A stretch of DNA of 5,065 nucleotides from Betaproteobacteria bacterium (GTDB lineage: Bacteria > Pseudomonadota > Gammaproteobacteria > Burkholderiales > SG8-39), in NCBI GenBank assembly GCA_016867955.1, contig VGIE01000206.1:1-5065 (forward strand), read 5' to 3'. This document shows positions 1 through 5,065 of the stretch, piece by piece. The notes beneath the pieces were generated by a model. It searched no databases. It was not told the DNA's origin and was given only the letters and a program-made list of their open reading frames with translations. The stretch's first letter is position 1. Each line of letters starts with the position of its first letter. Both the position numbers and the translations under genes were made by a program.

Positions 1-1154
1 GTTATCCGCAGGCAGTCGGCGCCCTCCTCCGCGACCGCGCCCAGCTTCCGCAGTTCGGTCGCCATGGCCGCTATCCGGTCGGTTTCCTTGACCCGCCAGC
101 TGGCGATATTGCGAAGCGTTGACGTCCCGTCTGCGAACAGGGCCAGAATGCCCAGCGTCATTGCGGCATCGGGAATATGGTTCAGGTCGGCGTCAATGGC
201 GCGCAGCCGCCCCTTGGCCCGGGCCTCTGGCCCGGCGGTGGCCTCGATCCAGTTCTCCCCGGCACTGACGTCGGCACCCATGCGTTCAAGCATCTCGACA
301 AATCGCACGTCCCCTTGAATGCTCGTGCGGCCGACACCTTCGACCCGAACCGGGCCACCGCCCTGGAGGCCGCTGATCGTTCCAGCGGCGAGGAAATAGG
401 AAGCAGCGGAGGCATCGCCTTCGACATTAATCCGGCCAGGGGCCGCATAGTGCGTCGACGGCACGACAAACCGTGACCACCCGTCGCGGCTGACATCCAC
501 GCCAAAACGGCTCATCAGGTTGAGGGTAATTTCCACGTAGGGCTTGGAGGTGAGTTCACCCTGCACATGAACCTGCGTGGGCATGCCGAGCAGCGGCAGG
601 GCCAGCAAGAGCGCGGTGAGGAACTGCGAGGAGACATCACCACGCACAGAAACAGGCTGCCCTGCGATAATCCTGCCCGAGTGAATGGCCAGCGGCGGAA
701 AGCCCGGCTTGCCGAGATAGTCGATCCTGGCGCCGATTCTCACCAGCGCATCCACTAGATCACCGATGGGGCGCTCGTGCATGCGCGGCACGCCTGCCAG
801 ACGGTATTCGCCGCCTAGCACCGCGAGCACGGCAGCCAGCGGCCTAAATGCTGTACCGGCATTGCCAAGAAACAGCTCGGCCCTCTGCATGGGAAAGCGC
901 CCACCGCAACCCTCCACCCGCAGTTCGGCTGGCCCGGCCGCTTCAGCACGGATCCCGAGCGTCTCGAGGGTTGACAACATGACCCGCGTATCATCGGAGT
1001 CAAGCAGGTCGATAATGCTCGTGGTTCCCCGGGCGAGGGCGGCAAGCAGCAACACCCGGTTCGAGATGCTCTTGGAACCCGGCAGGCGCACCGTTCCCTT
1101 CGCCACGCGGATAGGCCCCAGATCCAGATGCGCCCTCGGCTGCCGCGTGGCCAT
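1..1154 (-). CDS. aroA: 3-phosphoshikimate 1-carboxyvinyltransferase (EPSP synthase), C-terminus cut off by window edge
   Basis: This enzyme of the shikimate pathway transfers the enolpyruvyl group of PEP to shikimate-3-phosphate in the cytoplasm. The frame is open for 384 residues from the ATG at 1154 to the window edge. E. coli AroA has 427 residues, so roughly 45 are missing. Visible family motifs are LPGSKSISNR (24-33, with the substrate-binding Lys28), LGNAGTAFRPLAA (96-108), RMHERPIG (124-131), SSQFLTALL (175-183), EGDASAASYFLAA (245-257), DLNHIPDAAMT (323-333, with catalytic Asp329) and SWRVKETDR (352-360, with Lys356 and Glu357). The intact GNAGTAxRP loop is the pattern of glyphosate-sensitive class I enzymes. 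The start lies one base beyond the tyrA stop and has an AAGG Shine-Dalgarno 6 nt upstream inside tyrA, so translation is probably coupled. In many relatives cmk and rpsA follow. Identification is very secure; the truncation is only the window boundary. Confidence 0.97.
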   Translation of the reverse strand, partial: MATRQPRAHLDLGPIRVAKGTVRLPGSKSISNRVLLLAALARGTTSIIDLLDSDDTRVMLSTLETLGIRAEAAGPAELRVEGCGGRFPMQRAELFLGNAGTAFRPLAAVLAVLGGEYRLAGVPRMHERPIGDLVDALVRIGARIDYLGKPGFPPLAIHSGRIIAGQPVSVRGDVSSQFLTALLLALPLLGMPTQVHVQGELTSKPYVEITLNLMSRFGVDVSRDGWSRFVVPSTHYAAPGRINVEGDASAASYFLAAGTISGLQGGGPVRVEGVGRTSIQGDVRFVEMLERMGADVSAGENWIEATAGPEARAKGRLRAIDADLNHIPDAAMTLGILALFADGTSTLRNIASWRVKETDRIAAMATELRKLGAVAEEGADCLRI

Positions 1155-1155
1155 C

Positions 1156-2040
1156 TCAGGCCTTGCTTTTCAGCCAGCGCTCCCTGGCCGCTTGCGCGCG
1201 TTCGAACACCTGGCCCAGGGCATCGGCATCTCCGGCATCCAGGAGTTGCTGCAGGTTGTCCAGTGAAGCGCGGTATCGCCTGAGTTCCGCACCCAATGCT
1301 TCCCGGTTCGCCAGCGAGATGTCACGCCACATCTCGGGATTGCTCGACGCGATGCGCGTGAAGTCACGAAATCCGCCACCGGCGAAGGAAAACAACAGTT
1401 CCCCGGACTCTTGCGCAGCCAGTTCCTCGACCAGCGCAAACGACAGCAGATGCGGCAGATGGCTCACCGCCGCAAAAACCGTGTCGTGTTGCCTCGGCGT
1501 GAGGTACGTGACTTGCGCGCGGCAGGCCTCCCACGCCGCCTGAACCAGCATCACCGCCCGTTCCGCGGTCTCGGCAACCGGCGTAAGGACAACCCGCCTG
1601 TTGTCGAACAGTTCGGCAAACGCCGCCTCCGGACCGCTGCGTTCGGTTCCCGCGATGGGATGGCCAGGCACGAACTGCGCGAACCGCGACCCAAGAGACT
1701 CGCGCGCAATGGTGACCACATCCTGTTTCGTGCTTCCGCCATCGGTCACGATGGTTCCCTCCGCAAGGCACAACTTCAGAGCCCCCAGCACATCCCGCAT
1801 CTGCCCGACAGGCGTGGCCACCATGATCAGGTTCGCACCGGCGAGCGCATCCCGGTCCATTTTCCCGGTCTGGTCGATGACCCCGAGTTGCAGCGCGCGC
1901 TGCAGCGTAGCCTGACTGCGTCCGATCCCGGTCACGGTCCTCACGGCACCGGCACGCTTCAATGCAAGCGCGAAGGAACCGCCGATCAGTCCGGCGCCGA
2001 TGATCACAAGCTTGTCGATCTTGAATCCCGATGCGGCCAT
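1156..2040 (-). CDS. tyrA: Prephenate/arogenate dehydrogenase
   Basis: This is a 294-residue monofunctional TyrA, without an AroQ chorismate mutase domain. It oxidatively decarboxylates prephenate to 4-hydroxyphenylpyruvate, or arogenate to tyrosine. The N-terminal Rossmann fold shows IIGAGLIGGS (13-22). The second strand ends in GIGRS (38-42) rather than in an acidic residue, which suggests NADP or dual cofactor use. DGGSTK (100-105) and GHPIAGTERSG (126-136, with the predicted catalytic His127) are classic TyrA motifs. The helical C-terminal dimerisation domain contains HDTVFAAVSHLPHLL (185-199) and GGGFRDFTRIASSNPEMW (221-238). No ACT domain is present. The ATG at 2040 is the furthest upstream start in frame; its Shine-Dalgarno is weak (GGA 8 nt upstream). 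A 148-bp gap separates it from hisC, while aroA follows after one base. Whether the substrate is prephenate, arogenate or both cannot be decided from sequence. Confidence 0.95.
   Translation of the reverse strand: MAASGFKIDKLVIIGAGLIGGSFALALKRAGAVRTVTGIGRSQATLQRALQLGVIDQTGKMDRDALAGANLIMVATPVGQMRDVLGALKLCLAEGTIVTDGGSTKQDVVTIARESLGSRFAQFVPGHPIAGTERSGPEAAFAELFDNRRVVLTPVAETAERAVMLVQAAWEACRAQVTYLTPRQHDTVFAAVSHLPHLLSFALVEELAAQESGELLFSFAGGGFRDFTRIASSNPEMWRDISLANREALGAELRRYRASLDNLQQLLDAGDADALGQVFERAQAARERWLKSKA
1161..1164 (-). promoter_or_regulatory. Ribosome binding site of aroA inside the tyrA 3' end
   Basis: AAGG on the minus strand lies 6 nt before the aroA ATG (1154-1152) and within the last codons of tyrA. 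It supports the ATG at 1154 as the aroA start and fits translational coupling across the TGA-G-ATG junction. The match to the Shine-Dalgarno consensus is short, so this is a moderate call. Confidence 0.5.
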
Positions 2041-2121
2041 GCCAAGCGTCCGGTTCGTCAGCCCTTGCGGGCAACTCGCAATTGAGGCATTTGAAAATCG
2101 AAGATTGCCGTCAGATGCGCT

Positions 2122-2150
2122 TTAACAGGCGACCTATATACCGCTAACAA
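2122..2150 (-). promoter_or_regulatory. Possible weak promoter for tyrA-aroA
   Basis: The hisC-tyrA gap contains an AT-rich patch (about 2121-2157) that stands out from the GC-rich surroundings. On the minus strand, TTGTTA (2150-2145) and TGTTAA (2127-2122) are 17 nt apart, matching the sigma-70 -35 and -10 hexamers at 4/6 and 3/6. TATATA (2140-2135) is a better -10 by itself but has no acceptable -35 at 17 nt. The hexamer matches are poor, so the case rests mostly on base composition and on position just after a candidate terminator. This is an inference. Confidence 0.25.
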
Positions 2151-2188
2151 TATAAATGGCCGGCTGCGACTGTGCGCGCCGCCCGACC
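2146..2188 (-). terminator. Candidate intrinsic terminator or attenuating hairpin after hisC
   Basis: The minus-strand transcript can fold immediately after the hisC TAG. GGUCGG (2188-2183) pairs with CCGGCC (2163-2158) through six pairs including one U-G. After a bulged G come C2181-G2164, a G-A mismatch and GCG/CGC (2179-2177 with 2168-2166), closing an 8-nt loop. The 3' side is followed by an AU-rich stretch, AUUUAUAUUGUU (2157-2146), instead of an unbroken U run. The geometry resembles a rho-independent terminator, but the broken U tract suggests it would be partial. Folding was done by hand and no energy was computed. Confidence 0.4.
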
Positions 2189-3301
2189 CTAGAGCGCCAG
2201 CCGAAGCGCCTCGAGGAAAATGCGATTCTCCGCTTCCGTACCCACGGTGACCCTGAGGTGCCCGGGCATCTCGTAACCCGCTACGGGCCGCACGATGACG
2301 CCCTGCTTCAGCAGCTTCTTGTACACGGCGCCGGCGCCGGGCTGCCCGCCTGATTCCGGGATCGCAAAGCAGATGAAATTGCCAGCCGAGGGAATCCAGC
2401 CCAGGCCCAATTCGCGGAACCCGGCCTCCAGTTGCGCCATGCCGCTGCGGTTAAGCGCATAGGACTGCTCGACAAACGCCTGGTCCTCGAGGGCGGCGAG
2501 CGCCGCGGCAAGCGCGACGCTGTTCACGTTGAATGGCTGGCGCACCCGATTCAGCAGATCCGCCACCCGCGGGGCCATCAACCCGAAGCCGACACGCAGG
2601 CCCGCAAGGCCGTATGCCTTTGAAAATGTCCTGGTGATCACCAGGTTCTCGTGCCGCTCCAGCCAGCGTGCGCTGTCCGCACGCAACTCCGGCGGTAGAT
2701 ACTCGTTGTAGGCTTCATCCAGCACCACGACCACGTTCTCGGGCACGCGCGAAATGAAGCGCTCCGTCTCCGCTGCAGTGAGGAAGGTCCCCGTGGGATT
2801 GTTCGGATTCGCGACGAAGACGATCCGGGTGTCCGGGGCAATGGCGGCGAGCATTGCGTCGAGATCGTGGCCATAGTTTCTGGCCGGCACCACGATGCCG
2901 CGCGCACCACGGGCCTGCGTGGCCAGCGGATAAACCGCAAACGCGTGCCGGGAGTAGACGCTGGTCGCCTCAGGCGTCAGGAAGGCGCCGGCCACGAGTT
3001 CCAGCAGGTCATTGGAGCCGTTTCCGACGACGATGCCTTCGGCCGGCACTCGATAGCGCCGCGACAGCGCAGCCTTCAGCTCGAATGCGTTTCCATCCGG
3101 GTAACGCGAGAGCTCCGCGATGGCGCCCTCGATGGCCGCCCTCGCCCGCGGGGAAATCCCCAGCGGATTCTCATTGGACGCGAGTTTGACGATCTTTGCC
3201 TCGTCCAGCCCCATCTCCCGCGCCAGCTCCGAAATGGGCTTGCCCGGCTGATAGGGTGCGATGACGCGGATGTAGGCCGGGGAGAATTCGCAGATATCCA
3301 T
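2189..3301 (-). CDS. hisC: Histidinol-phosphate / aromatic aminotransferase (class I/II, PLP-dependent)
   Basis: This is a 370-residue HisC-family aminotransferase of the usual length. Visible motifs are SNENPLG (42-48), VGNGSNDLLEL (92-102), the PLP-binding NPNNPTG (165-171, Asn168), DEAYNEY (195-201, Asp195), TFSKAYGLAGLRVGFG (225-240, with Lys228 as the predicted Schiff-base lysine and Arg236 near the phosphate), QPFNVNS (255-261) and a C-terminal LRVTVG (349-354, Arg350 for the substrate carboxylate). HisC itself converts imidazole-acetol phosphate with glutamate to histidinol phosphate. The position between pheA and tyrA suggests that this copy also, or mainly, transaminates phenylpyruvate and 4-hydroxyphenylpyruvate or prephenate, as described for HisC2-type enzymes. 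I chose the ATG at 3301 because the protein then begins where the family does. An in-frame ATG at 3448 would add about 49 residues inside pheA and lacks family similarity. It starts 25 nt after pheA with only a weak ribosome binding site. Confidence 0.93.
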   Translation of the reverse strand: MDICEFSPAYIRVIAPYQPGKPISELAREMGLDEAKIVKLASNENPLGISPRARAAIEGAIAELSRYPDGNAFELKAALSRRYRVPAEGIVVGNGSNDLLELVAGAFLTPEATSVYSRHAFAVYPLATQARGARGIVVPARNYGHDLDAMLAAIAPDTRIVFVANPNNPTGTFLTAAETERFISRVPENVVVVLDEAYNEYLPPELRADSARWLERHENLVITRTFSKAYGLAGLRVGFGLMAPRVADLLNRVRQPFNVNSVALAAALAALEDQAFVEQSYALNRSGMAQLEAGFRELGLGWIPSAGNFICFAIPESGGQPGAGAVYKKLLKQGVIVRPVAGYEMPGHLRVTVGTEAENRIFLEALRLAL

Positions 3302-3326
3302 TGTGCCTACCGCCGAGTACGCTTCA

Positions 3327-4406
3327 TCACCCGTCGCCCTCGCTAGCAGCGGCAGGATAGCTTCCCAATACCTTGAGGAAGGGGGCCTTTTCGCGGATCT
3401 CCTGCAACGCCTTCGCGACAACCGGGTCACTTTCGTGTCCCTCGACATCGACGAAGAACAGGTATTCCCACTGCCCCGTGCGCGCAGGCCGCGATTCGAT
3501 TCGGCTCATACTGACGCCGTGGTGCGCGAACGGCGAGATCAACTCGAGCACCGCGCCCGGGCGGTTGTGCGCCGACATCACCAGCGACGTGCGATCCCGC
3601 CCGGTGGCGCGTACCGACTGCGACCCGAGCACTAGGAAGCGCGTCATATTGCGCGCATCGTCCTCGACATTGGCTGCCAGCACGCTCAGGCCGTACCTGC
3701 CGGCCACCAGCTCCGGCCCAAGCGCACAGGCGTCCGTCTCCGTGGCGGCCCTGCGCGCGGCCTCCGCATTGCTGGCCACCTCGACGCGATCGGCTCGCGG
3801 CAGGTTCTGGTTCAGCCATGCGTTGCACTGGCTGAAGGACTGCGAATGCGAATAGACGCGCGCATAGGCGCCCAGCGAACCGACTTGCCTCGCCATCAGG
3901 TTCTGGCGCACGCGCAGCACCACCTCCGCGCAGATGCGCAGCGGTGTCGCAGGCAGGAGATCGAGCGTTCGCCCCACCGCTCCCCCCGAGGAATTTTCGA
4001 CCGGCACCACCGCGTAGTCCGCGGCGCCCGCCTCCGTGCAGCGGTACGCCTCGTCAATCGATGCGCACGGAACACGATCAACTTGGGTGCCGAACTGCTT
4101 TTCGGCCGCCATCTCAGAGAAGGTGCCCTCCGGCCCCAGATAGGCGATGGCCAGGCGCTTCTCCAGCGCCCGGCAGACCGACATGATCTCGGTAAATATG
4201 CGGCCCATTCCCTCTGGATTGATCGGTCCGTCGCCACGACCCACGCGGCGCAGCACTTCAGCCTCGCGTTCCGGGCGGTATACCGGGCCGTCCCCTTTTA
4301 ACTTCCCGATGGCTACGACATGCTGCGCGCGCTCGTTCAGAAGCACGGCAATCCTGTCATCCAGCTCGTCTATCGAAGATCGGTGCCCAGCGATTTCGTC
4401 GGCCAT
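3327..4406 (-). CDS. pheA: Bifunctional chorismate mutase / prephenate dehydratase (P-protein)
   Basis: This 359-residue P-protein converts chorismate to prephenate and then to phenylpyruvate, the committed route to phenylalanine. Residues 1-85 form an AroQ-type chorismate mutase. Arg9, Arg26, Lys37 and the Arg47-Glu48 pair align by eye with E. coli Arg11, Arg28, Lys39 and Arg51-Glu52. The dehydratase domain starts at AYLGPEGTFSE (88-98) and continues with VVPVENSSGGAVG (133-145), HSQSFSQCNAWL (187-198) and NMTRFLVLG (253-261, with the essential TRF motif 255-257). An ACT domain follows (about 272-350) with NRPGAVLEL (281-289) and ESRP (304-307), the elements linked to phenylalanine feedback inhibition. 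I start it at the ATG at 4406, which has GAGGA 5 nt upstream. A GTG at 4418 overlapping the serA stop is possible and would add four residues, but it has no ribosome binding site. hisC follows after 25 nt. Confidence 0.96.
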   Translation of the reverse strand: MADEIAGHRSSIDELDDRIAVLLNERAQHVVAIGKLKGDGPVYRPEREAEVLRRVGRGDGPINPEGMGRIFTEIMSVCRALEKRLAIAYLGPEGTFSEMAAEKQFGTQVDRVPCASIDEAYRCTEAGAADYAVVPVENSSGGAVGRTLDLLPATPLRICAEVVLRVRQNLMARQVGSLGAYARVYSHSQSFSQCNAWLNQNLPRADRVEVASNAEAARRAATETDACALGPELVAGRYGLSVLAANVEDDARNMTRFLVLGSQSVRATGRDRTSLVMSAHNRPGAVLELISPFAHHGVSMSRIESRPARTGQWEYLFFVDVEGHESDPVVAKALQEIREKAPFLKVLGSYPAAASEGDG

Positions 4407-4411
4407 GAGTT

Positions 4412-4416
4412 TCCTC
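4412..4416 (-). promoter_or_regulatory. Ribosome binding site that decides the pheA start
   Basis: GAGGA on the minus strand overlaps the serA stop codon (TGA, 4417-4415) and sits 5 nt before the ATG at 4406. It is a near-consensus Shine-Dalgarno at good spacing. No comparable site precedes the alternative GTG at 4418, which favours the shorter pheA product and suggests coupling to serA translation. Confidence 0.65.
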
Positions 4417-5065
4417 ACTCGGGCTTGGGCAGGTAGCGGACGGCCAGAACCCCCGGGATCGCGGCAAGGCTTGCGACGACCGAATCCGCGACCGCGCTGT
4501 CTACATCCACCAGCGTATACGCCATGTCGCCCTTGGAACGATTCATCATGTTGTGGATATTGAGCCCTGCCCTCGCCATCGCGCTCGAGATCTGCCCCAC
4601 CATGTTGGGAACGTTGGCGTTGGCAATTGCCAGTCGAAACGGCGATTCGCGGTTCATGACCACGTTAGGAAAATTCACTGCGTTCTGGATGTTGCCGTGC
4701 TCGAGGTATTCGCGCAGCTGATCAGCCACCATGACTGCGCAGTTGTCTTCTGCCTCGCGCGTGGACGCGCCGAGATGAGGCAACGCGATCACGCGCGGAT
4801 TGCCTGCCAGTGCCGCCGCAGGAAAATCCGTCACGTAGTTTTTGAGGTGGCCGGCTGCCAGCGCGTCCGCCACTGCAACGGCATCAACAATCTCTTCACG
4901 GGCAAAATTCAAAACGACGGCGCCCCTGCGGGCCAGCGCCAGATTGTCCTTGTTGATCAGGTGGCGTGTCATCTCGAGCAACGGGACATGTACCGTGATG
5001 AAGTGGCTTGCCTTCAACACCTCTTCGATCGAGCTCGCGCGGCGGACCTGCGATGGCAGCCCCCA
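4415..5065 (-). CDS. serA: D-3-phosphoglycerate dehydrogenase, C-terminal part (N-terminus outside window)
   Basis: Residue numbers count from the window edge; 216 residues are visible. SerA oxidises 3-phosphoglycerate to 3-phosphohydroxypyruvate with NAD, the first step of serine synthesis. The fragment covers the second half of the nucleotide-binding domain (HFITVHVPL 21-29; VVLNFAREEIVD 50-61 with the catalytic Arg56), the return to the substrate domain (YVTDFP 77-82; ALPHLGAST 94-102 with catalytic His97; EDNCAVMVADQLREYLE 106-122) and a C-terminal ACT domain (about 144-216; NVPNMVGQISSAMARAGLNI is its start). The direct join to one ACT domain is typical of the shorter SerA type of about 390 residues. 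The stretch between Asp80 and His97 contains no acidic residue, so the Glu usual in this superfamily is not visible there. The frame is open to the edge; a GTG at 5020 is internal, not the true start. The stop lies 8 nt before the pheA ATG, so the two are probably co-transcribed. Confidence 0.93.
   Translation of the reverse strand, partial: WGLPSQVRRASSIEEVLKASHFITVHVPLLEMTRHLINKDNLALARRGAVVLNFAREEIVDAVAVADALAAGHLKNYVTDFPAAALAGNPRVIALPHLGASTREAEDNCAVMVADQLREYLEHGNIQNAVNFPNVVMNRESPFRLAIANANVPNMVGQISSAMARAGLNIHNMMNRSKGDMAYTLVDVDSAVADSVVASLAAIPGVLAVRYLPKPE

Noticed and set aside
1364..2074. Minus-strand frame overlapping tyrA in another frame (236 residues)
   Set aside because: Low-complexity Arg/Gly/Cys-rich translation; the true tyrA frame carries the GxGxxG and GHPIAG motifs.
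1411..2085. Long plus-strand open frame (224 residues) opposite tyrA
   Set aside because: It is antisense to a clearly identified tyrA, has arginine/histidine/proline-rich composition typical of shadow frames in GC-rich DNA, and shows no recognisable domain.
2058..2090. Ten-residue open frame (MPQLRVARKG) upstream of tyrA as a possible attenuation leader peptide
   Set aside because: It has no Tyr or Phe codons, no ribosome binding site, and no terminator hairpin follows it before tyrA.
3307..3327. Six-residue frame (MKRTRR) between pheA and hisC
   Set aside because: Its ATG overlaps the pheA stop and it ends 5 nt before hisC, so a coupling role is imaginable, but the ribosome site is poorly spaced and the frame is short enough to be chance.
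2867..3346. Plus-strand open frame (159 residues) opposite hisC
   Set aside because: Antisense shadow of hisC, which has all its family motifs intact on the other strand; no protein family seen.
3302..3448. Upstream extension of hisC to an ATG at 3448
   Set aside because: It would overlap the pheA ACT-domain coding sequence by over 100 nt, and the added residues do not resemble the HisC N-terminus. The ATG at 3301 gives the family length.
4147..4563. Plus-strand open frame across the serA-pheA junction
   Set aside because: Antisense to two well-supported genes, Ser/Arg/Pro-rich with no domain; treated as a GC-bias artefact.

Overview
The window is a GC-rich stretch of a proteobacterial chromosome. 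All five recognisable genes lie on the minus strand and read from high to low coordinates. In transcription order they are the 3' part of serA (phosphoglycerate dehydrogenase, cut by the right edge), pheA (chorismate mutase/prephenate dehydratase), hisC (histidinol-phosphate/aromatic aminotransferase), tyrA (prephenate or arogenate dehydrogenase) and most of aroA (EPSP synthase, cut by the left edge). The order pheA-hisC-tyrA-aroA is the familiar aromatic amino acid 'supra-operon' of gamma- and betaproteobacteria, usually preceded by serC and followed by cmk-rpsA. With the GC bias and the P-protein architecture, this suggests a gamma- or betaproteobacterium. The species cannot be named from the sequence.

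Layout. Positions 5065-4415 hold the C-terminal 216 residues of SerA. pheA starts 8 nt after the serA stop at 4406, with a good Shine-Dalgarno that overlaps that stop. hisC follows pheA after 25 nt (start 3301, end 2189). Next comes the only sizeable non-coding gap, 148 bp (2041-2188). It holds a GC-rich imperfect hairpin directly after the hisC stop, then an AT-rich patch with weak promoter-like hexamers. tyrA (2040-1156) is followed after a single base by aroA (start 1154), an arrangement typical of translational coupling.

Function. AroA makes EPSP, the precursor of chorismate. The PheA mutase domain converts chorismate to prephenate, and its dehydratase domain makes phenylpyruvate. TyrA takes prephenate or arogenate towards tyrosine. 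The HisC-type aminotransferase probably transaminates the aromatic keto acids, and possibly histidinol phosphate. SerA feeds serine synthesis; serine is also needed for tryptophan. PheA and SerA both carry C-terminal ACT domains, which points to allosteric control.

This is an ordinary core-metabolism region. I see no mobile element, CRISPR array, RNA gene, defence system or undescribed system. The points that deserve a second look are the hisC-tyrA gap, the unusual SerA active-site region, serA standing next to pheA, and the predicted cofactor preference of TyrA.
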